DNA from: an uncultured Clostridia bacterium
GTDB taxonomy: Bacteria > Bacillota > Clostridia > Oscillospirales > Butyricicoccaceae
Length of the DNA stretch: 8,608 nt
Direction: 5' to 3'
Assembly: GCA_947856675.1 (NCBI GenBank)
Contig: CANUCM010000102.1
Coordinates: 1 to 8,608, forward strand
Part shown: piece after piece, positions 5,532 through 8,608 of the stretch
Position numbering within the stretch: position 1 is the first letter of the stretch
Layout: the number at the start of each line of letters is the position of its first letter
Program-made: the position numbers and the translations under genes
The notes under the pieces: generated by a model
What the model was told of the DNA's origin: nothing
Database searches by the model: none
What the model saw: the letters and a program-made list of their open reading frames with translations, nothing else

Positions 5532-7682
5532 TGCCTGGGCCCAGCGGTCTTTGGCGCCCAGGAGGAGGCAGGAGTTGAGAACGACGAGAATGGAGGAAGC
5601 GTTGTGCACCAGCGCGCCGGTGACGGGGGTCAGTATGCCGGCAGTGCTCAAAATGACCGCCAGAATATTGACCGTGATGGACAGGGCGATGTTGATGCGT
5701 ATGGTGGACATGACCCGGCGCGACAGGGCGATAAACCCGGGAAGGCGCATGATGTCCGAGCTCATCAGCGCGACGCTGGCCGTTTCCACGGCGACGTCGC
5801 TGCCCAGGGCGCCCATGGCGACCGAACAGTCGGCGGCGGCCAGGGCGGGGGCGTCGTTGACGCCGTCGCCCACCATGCACACATGCCGGCCGGCATCGCG
5901 CAGCTGCTGGATCTTTTCGAGCTTCTGTTCGGGCATCAGGGAATGTTCAAAGCCGCTCAGGCCGGCCTGTGAAGCGATGCGCTCGGCTGTGGCGCCGTTG
6001 TCGCCTGTCAGCATGATGCAGGAAATGCCCATGTCGGACAGTGCAGAAACGGCGCGCGGGGTGTCTTTGCGGAGCATGTCGGATACGGACAGCAGCCCGC
6101 ACAGGCGTCCGTCGACCACGACGGCGCACAGCGTTTTGCCCTGTTGGAGGAAGGCCCGGGCGCATGCCGCTTGCTCTTCGTCGGGGTGCAGGGCGGCTTC
6201 GTCCCATTTGCAGACCGTGACGGTGCGGCCGCCGATGAGGGCGCGCACACCGACGCCCATGATGGAGTCGGTCTGCCGGGGCTCAAGCAGCTCGGTGTGC
6301 TGCGCCGCATATTCGCACACCGCGCGCGCAATGGGGTGCTCGGAATGCTTTTCGGCCGAGCCGGCCAGCTGCAGCAGCTCGGCTTCAGAAAGGCCGAAAG
6401 CGCGCACATCGTCCACGGCGAGCTGTCCTTCGGTCAGCGTCCCGGTTTTGTCAAAGGCAAAAGTGTCCACTTTGGCGGCCTGTTCCAGCGCGGCGCCGCT
6501 TTTAATAAGCAGACCGCGTTTGGCGGCGTTGCCGAGGCCGGCTGCCACGGCGGTGGGGGTGGCCAGGGCAAGCGCGCAGGGGCAGAACACCACCAGAATG
6601 GTCACGCCGCGGACAATGGCCTCAGACGGGGCCACATTCAGCACAAAAAAGGCAAAGAGCCCGACCAGAGCGGAAAGAACGACGGCGGCGGGCACAATTT
6701 TGGAGGCCCAGCGATCGGCAACGCGCGAAATGGGCGCTTTTTTGCCTTCGGCTTCTTCCACCAGGGCGGCCAGACGGCTGATAGCCATGTCGGCGGCTTT
6801 TTTGGTGACCGCAACGGTCAGGGCGCCGGAGAGGTTTTGCGTGCCGGCAAAGACTTCGTCGCCCGGTTCCTTGTCAACGGGCAGGCTTTCGCCGGTCATG
6901 GCGGCCTGGTTGACCGAGGTGCGGCCGGAAACAATGCGCCCGTCTGCGGGAATAATGCTGTTGGGCTGAACCAGGATGCAGTCGCCGATGTTCAGCGAAG
7001 TGACGGCCGTGGTGTGCACGGAGCCGTCGGCGTCCACGCGCTGGGCTGTGGTGGGGGAAAGGGATACCAGGCGTTCGATGCCCGCGCGGGAACGGCGAAC
7101 CGTCAAATCCTCAAGCAGTTCGCCCAGGGCCATCAAAAGGGCAATTTCACCTGCGGCAAAGAGGTAGCTTTCCTCATGCCCGCCGGTGGAAAAGCCGGCA
7201 AGCGACAGAAATTCCAAAACGACCGAAGCGGTCATAGCCACGGAAATCAAAAGGGCGGACGTGATTTTATGCTCGTGCCGGATGCCCAAAACCGCTCCTT
7301 TGAAAATGGGAAAACCGCACAGAACAATGGCGATCCAGGCGGGATTCAGCCAGTGCAGAAGCTCTGAATGCAGACGTTCGGCCGGGCTGAAGAAGCTGAC
7401 GATCAGCGCGGCAAAAGAAATGCCAAGATAAATGATCTGCCGGCGGACGGACCGTGCGGCGTGATCCATTCCGCAGGTGCAGGCGCCGTCCTGGTGCGCG
7501 TGCCCGTGTCCGCAGGAGCAGTGCTCATGCCCGTGGTGGGAGTGCGCGTGCTCATGTCCGCAGGAGCAGTGCTCATGCTCGTGGTGGGAATGGGAATGCT
7601 CGTGCTCATGTTCGTGATGGGAGTGCGTATGCTCGCAGCCGCAGGAGCATGCAGGGGCAGGCGAAAGAGAGTTGTCAGACAT
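5529..7682 (-). CDS. P1B-type heavy-metal-transporting ATPase with His/Cys-rich N-terminus
   Basis: Complete 717-residue pump starting at ATG 7682, 9 nt after AGGAGG. Residues 1-75 are a metal-binding tail with 23 His and 9 Cys, including CSCGC and three further CxC pairs; there is no GMxCxxC heavy-metal-associated domain. The ATPase core is intact: TGES (263-266, actuator), CPC (367-369, transport site in TM6), DKTGT (411-415, phosphorylated Asp411), SEHP (447-450) and GDGVNDAPAL (605-614). Membrane segments lie near 83-99, 112-132, 138-163, 170-190, 327-349, 355-380, 660-683 and 688-708. TM8 reads VHNASSILVVLNS, unlike classical copper (MxxSS) or zinc/cadmium (DxG) pumps. It is cotranscribed with the CsoR-type repressor 17 bp upstream, so metal-induced export is likely. 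The exported metal (Cu, Zn or another) cannot be fixed from sequence. Confidence 0.93.
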   Translation of the reverse strand: MSDNSLSPAPACSCGCEHTHSHHEHEHEHSHSHHEHEHCSCGHEHAHSHHGHEHCSCGHGHAHQDGACTCGMDHAARSVRRQIIYLGISFAALIVSFFSPAERLHSELLHWLNPAWIAIVLCGFPIFKGAVLGIRHEHKITSALLISVAMTASVVLEFLSLAGFSTGGHEESYLFAAGEIALLMALGELLEDLTVRRSRAGIERLVSLSPTTAQRVDADGSVHTTAVTSLNIGDCILVQPNSIIPADGRIVSGRTSVNQAAMTGESLPVDKEPGDEVFAGTQNLSGALTVAVTKKAADMAISRLAALVEEAEGKKAPISRVADRWASKIVPAAVVLSALVGLFAFFVLNVAPSEAIVRGVTILVVFCPCALALATPTAVAAGLGNAAKRGLLIKSGAALEQAAKVDTFAFDKTGTLTEGQLAVDDVRAFGLSEAELLQLAGSAEKHSEHPIARAVCEYAAQHTELLEPRQTDSIMGVGVRALIGGRTVTVCKWDEAALHPDEEQAACARAFLQQGKTLCAVVVDGRLCGLLSVSDMLRKDTPRAVSALSDMGISCIMLTGDNGATAERIASQAGLSGFEHSLMPEQKLEKIQQLRDAGRHVCMVGDGVNDAPALAAADCSVAMGALGSDVAVETASVALMSSDIMRLPGFIALSRRVMSTIRINIALSITVNILAVILSTAGILTPVTGALVHNASSILVVLNSCLLLGAKDRWAQA
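7509..7604 (-). repeat. 48-bp tandem repeat coding for the ATPase His/Cys tail
   Basis: Two adjacent 48-bp units (7557-7604 and 7509-7556) encode HEHSHSHHEHEHCSCG and HEHAHSHHGHEHCSCG, residues 27-58. A degenerate partial unit (HGHAHQDGACTCG) follows toward the membrane domain. A run of 23 bases is identical between units (7507-7529 and 7555-7577). The pattern indicates expansion by unit duplication. Confidence 0.85.
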
Positions 7683-7699
7683 GGTGGGTACCCTCCTGA

Positions 7700-7963
7700 T
7701 TATTTGATGTATTTGTCCAGAATGCTGTTGAAATGATCGAGAATATCGGTTTCGCCCTGTTCGATGCTTTCCTTGACGCAGTGGTTGAGATGATCCTTGA
7801 GAATGATTTTTGCCGCTTTGTTGATGGAGCTTTCCGCCGCGGAAAGCTGCAGCAGCAGATCTTCACAATTGCGGCCGTCGGCCAGCATGCGGCGCACAGC
7901 GGCAATCTGGCCTTCGACGGCGGCCAGCCGGTTGTCGAGCGCTTTGTCGTAATGGGAAGCCAT
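7700..7963 (-). CDS. csoR: CsoR/RcnR-family metal-sensing transcriptional repressor
   Basis: An 87-residue all-helical repressor of the DUF156 family. ATG 7963 is preceded by AAAGGAGGA with a 6-7 nt gap, which decides the start over longer frames that run through the promoter. The family core NRLAAVEGQIAAVRRML (11-27) is present. Metal ligands C33, H58 and C62 reproduce the C-x24-H-x3-C spacing of the Cu(I) sensor CsoR, unlike the Ni/Co sensor RcnR or the persulfide sensor CstR, which lacks the His. The residue before the first Cys is Asn32, where M. tuberculosis CsoR has Tyr. Apo-protein should bind C/G-tract operators and release on metal binding. It is the first gene of a two-gene operon with the P1B ATPase, and its promoter carries two candidate operators, implying autoregulation. 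Copper is the best guess as inducer. Confidence 0.9.
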   Translation of the reverse strand: MASHYDKALDNRLAAVEGQIAAVRRMLADGRNCEDLLLQLSAAESSINKAAKIILKDHLNHCVKESIEQGETDILDHFNSILDKYIK

Positions 7964-7980
7964 GGCAGTTCCTCCTTTAC

Positions 7981-7999
7981 ACTCCCCCAGGGGGGGATA
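7981..7999 (-). promoter_or_regulatory. Candidate CsoR operator 2 (leader region)
   Basis: A C5-A-G7 tract (7984-7996) is flanked by AT-rich TACAC and ATAT, the arrangement of CsoR/RcnR-type operators. It lies about 6-24 bp after the predicted transcription start and just upstream of the csoR ribosome binding site, where bound repressor would block transcription. Confidence 0.7.
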
Positions 8000-8011
8000 T
8001 CTTTCGTCATT

Positions 8012-8041
8012 ACTATACACCCCCCGGGGGTGGGGTGTCAA
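8012..8041 (-). promoter_or_regulatory. Promoter of the csoR-ATPase operon
   Basis: On the - strand TTGACA (8036-8041, exact consensus -35) and TATAGT (8012-8017, -10) are 18 bp apart, giving a start near 8005 and a leader of about 40 nt. The spacer consists almost entirely of a C/G palindrome, so a repressor there would exclude RNA polymerase. Confidence 0.8.
8017..8038 (-). promoter_or_regulatory. Candidate CsoR operator 1 (promoter spacer)
   Basis: Outer arms ACACCCC (8017-8023) and GGGGTGT (8032-8038) are exact inverted repeats, with an inner C/G junction (C6 then G5, 8020-8030). It matches the C-tract/G-tract form of CsoR operators and sits between the -35 and -10 boxes, overlapping both slightly. 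Confidence 0.75.
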
Positions 8042-8045
8042 GAGG

Positions 8046-8077
8046 AAAATAAAACCGGACGGCGCGTGGCCGCCCGG
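8046..8077 (-). terminator. Intrinsic terminator of the M24 peptidase gene
   Basis: On the - strand a 9-bp stem with one G-T pair (complements of 8069-8077 and 8055-8063) has a 5-nt loop and is followed by TTTTATTTT. It starts 16 bp after the peptidase stop codon and ends just before the csoR -35 box, insulating the metal operon from upstream transcription. Confidence 0.85.
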
Positions 8078-8092
8078 CAGTGGGGGACGATG

Positions 8093-8608
8093 TTATTTTA
8101 CAAGCCAGATTTCCTTTTGCGGCGTGCTCAGCATGCGGCCGCCGTCGTGTGTGACGGTAACGACTTCTTCCTGGCACAGCCTGCCATACGGGGTCAGAAT
8201 GGCAGGTTCCATGGTGAAAGTCATGCCCTCTTCCAGGGTGGTGTCAAGGCCGGTGCGGAAGCCGATTCCGCCGCAGCCGATTCCGCCTTCGTGGGCAAAC
8301 GTGCCCAGCTCGTGGCCGAGACCGGAAACGCGGGGATAGCCTAAGCGTTCAAACACATCGCTGGCCGCCTGGCCGAGAACGCAGGTATCAACGCCGGGGC
8401 GCATGGCGGCCACGGCAGCGCGTTCGGCTGCCTGTACCGCCTCAAAGGCCCTTTGCAGTTCTTCGGGAGCCTGTGTTTCACCGGGGCGCAGCACATAATA
8501 GCTGCGCTGATTGTCGGAGGCAAAGCCGTTGATGCGCAGCCCGAAGTCGACATTGATGAGATCGCCCGGCTGGGCAAATACATCCACAGGGGGCCTGACG
8601 CAGTAATA
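8093..8608 (-). CDS. M24-family metallopeptidase (Xaa-Pro aminopeptidase-like), C-terminal part
   Basis: The last 171 residues of a protein whose start lies beyond the right edge; the frame is open through base 8608. It carries the complete set of M24 di-metal ligands, numbered in the fragment: D21 (NVDFG) and D32 (ASDNQR), 11 apart as in the family, H99 in GHELG, E134 in TMEPAI and E147 in QEEVVTVT. H106 in AHEGG matches the second conserved histidine. This is the pita-bread catalytic domain of Xaa-Pro aminopeptidases, methionine aminopeptidases and relatives. The sequence around the ligands (DFGLRINGFASDNQR, and GHELGTFAHEGG in place of the common GHGxGxxxHE) and the C-terminal ending IWLVK fit a Xaa-Pro peptidase-type enzyme or an M24 relative of unknown substrate better than methionine aminopeptidase. 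It probably acts in the cytoplasm on proline-containing peptides. Its terminator lies at 8046-8077. Confidence 0.88.
   Translation of the reverse strand, partial: YYCVRPPVDVFAQPGDLINVDFGLRINGFASDNQRSYYVLRPGETQAPEELQRAFEAVQAAERAAVAAMRPGVDTCVLGQAASDVFERLGYPRVSGLGHELGTFAHEGGIGCGGIGFRTGLDTTLEEGMTFTMEPAILTPYGRLCQEEVVTVTHDGGRMLSTPQKEIWLVK

Noticed and set aside
5521..6969. A 482-codon open frame on + opposite the ATPase gene
   Set aside because: It is the antisense shadow of a GC-rich gene with full motif support on the - strand. The product is low-complexity Ser/Ala/Arg with no recognisable domain, and it begins inside the terminator.
6144..7367. A 407-codon open frame on + within the ATPase gene
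   Set aside because: Shadow of the conserved - strand coding sequence; Gly/His/Asn-rich with no motif and no ribosome binding site.
7480..7640. Tandem repeats that might suggest a CRISPR array or a minisatellite
   Set aside because: The units are in frame inside the ATPase gene, have no spacers, and encode the His/Cys repeat.
7964..8041. An N-terminal extension of the CsoR-type protein to an upstream start at 8041
   Set aside because: It would translate the operators and the promoter and has no ribosome binding site; ATG 7963 has an excellent one and gives the standard family length.

Overview
The window reads as a chromosomal segment from a moderately GC-rich, low-GC-lineage-type Gram-positive anaerobe, most likely Clostridia (Oscillospiraceae/Ruminococcaceae-like). 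This is an inference from strong AGGAGG ribosome binding sites, a lipobox lipoprotein of the DUF4349 family, LacI- and CsoR-type regulators, compact hairpin plus T-run terminators, and the gene families present. No phage, transposase, CRISPR, tRNA or rRNA sequence was recognised.

Left part (1-2315, + strand): an apparent three-gene operon cut by the window edge. It has the C-terminal end of one DUF2961/GH172 protein, a complete second DUF2961/GH172 paralogue, and a PF07090-type glutamine-amidotransferase-like (ThuA-like fold) protein. It ends in a strong bidirectional hairpin terminator at 2278-2315. None of the three has a visible signal peptide, so the complete members probably act in the cytoplasm on imported glycans or oligosaccharides. 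Facing it on the - strand (2407-3435) is a LacI-family repressor with its own near-consensus promoter, a plausible but unproven local regulator.

Middle part (3592-5531): ribulose-phosphate 3-epimerase (rpe, - strand) and a divergently transcribed DUF4349 membrane-anchored lipoprotein (+ strand). They are separated by about 245 bp that is unusually rich in inverted repeats. A short stretch after the lacI stop repeats the 3' end of rpe almost exactly.

Right part (5501-8095, - strand): a metal-response operon. A CsoR-family repressor (C-H-C metal site) and a P1B-type metal-transporting ATPase lie 17 bp apart. The promoter upstream has one C/G-tract palindrome between its -35 and -10 boxes and a second just after the expected start site, which looks like a classical CsoR autorepression circuit. 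The ATPase has no normal heavy-metal-associated domain. It has instead a roughly 75-residue His/Cys-rich tail built from 16-residue repeats, and unusual TM8 metal-site residues. Beyond it, a partial M24 metallopeptidase (Xaa-Pro aminopeptidase-like) runs off the right edge, with its own terminator just before the csoR promoter.

The most interesting parts are the metal operon (repeat-built His/Cys tail, atypical transport-site signature, double operator), the structured rpe/lipoprotein intergenic region, the rpe-tail repeat next to lacI, and the paired GH172 enzymes of unknown substrate.
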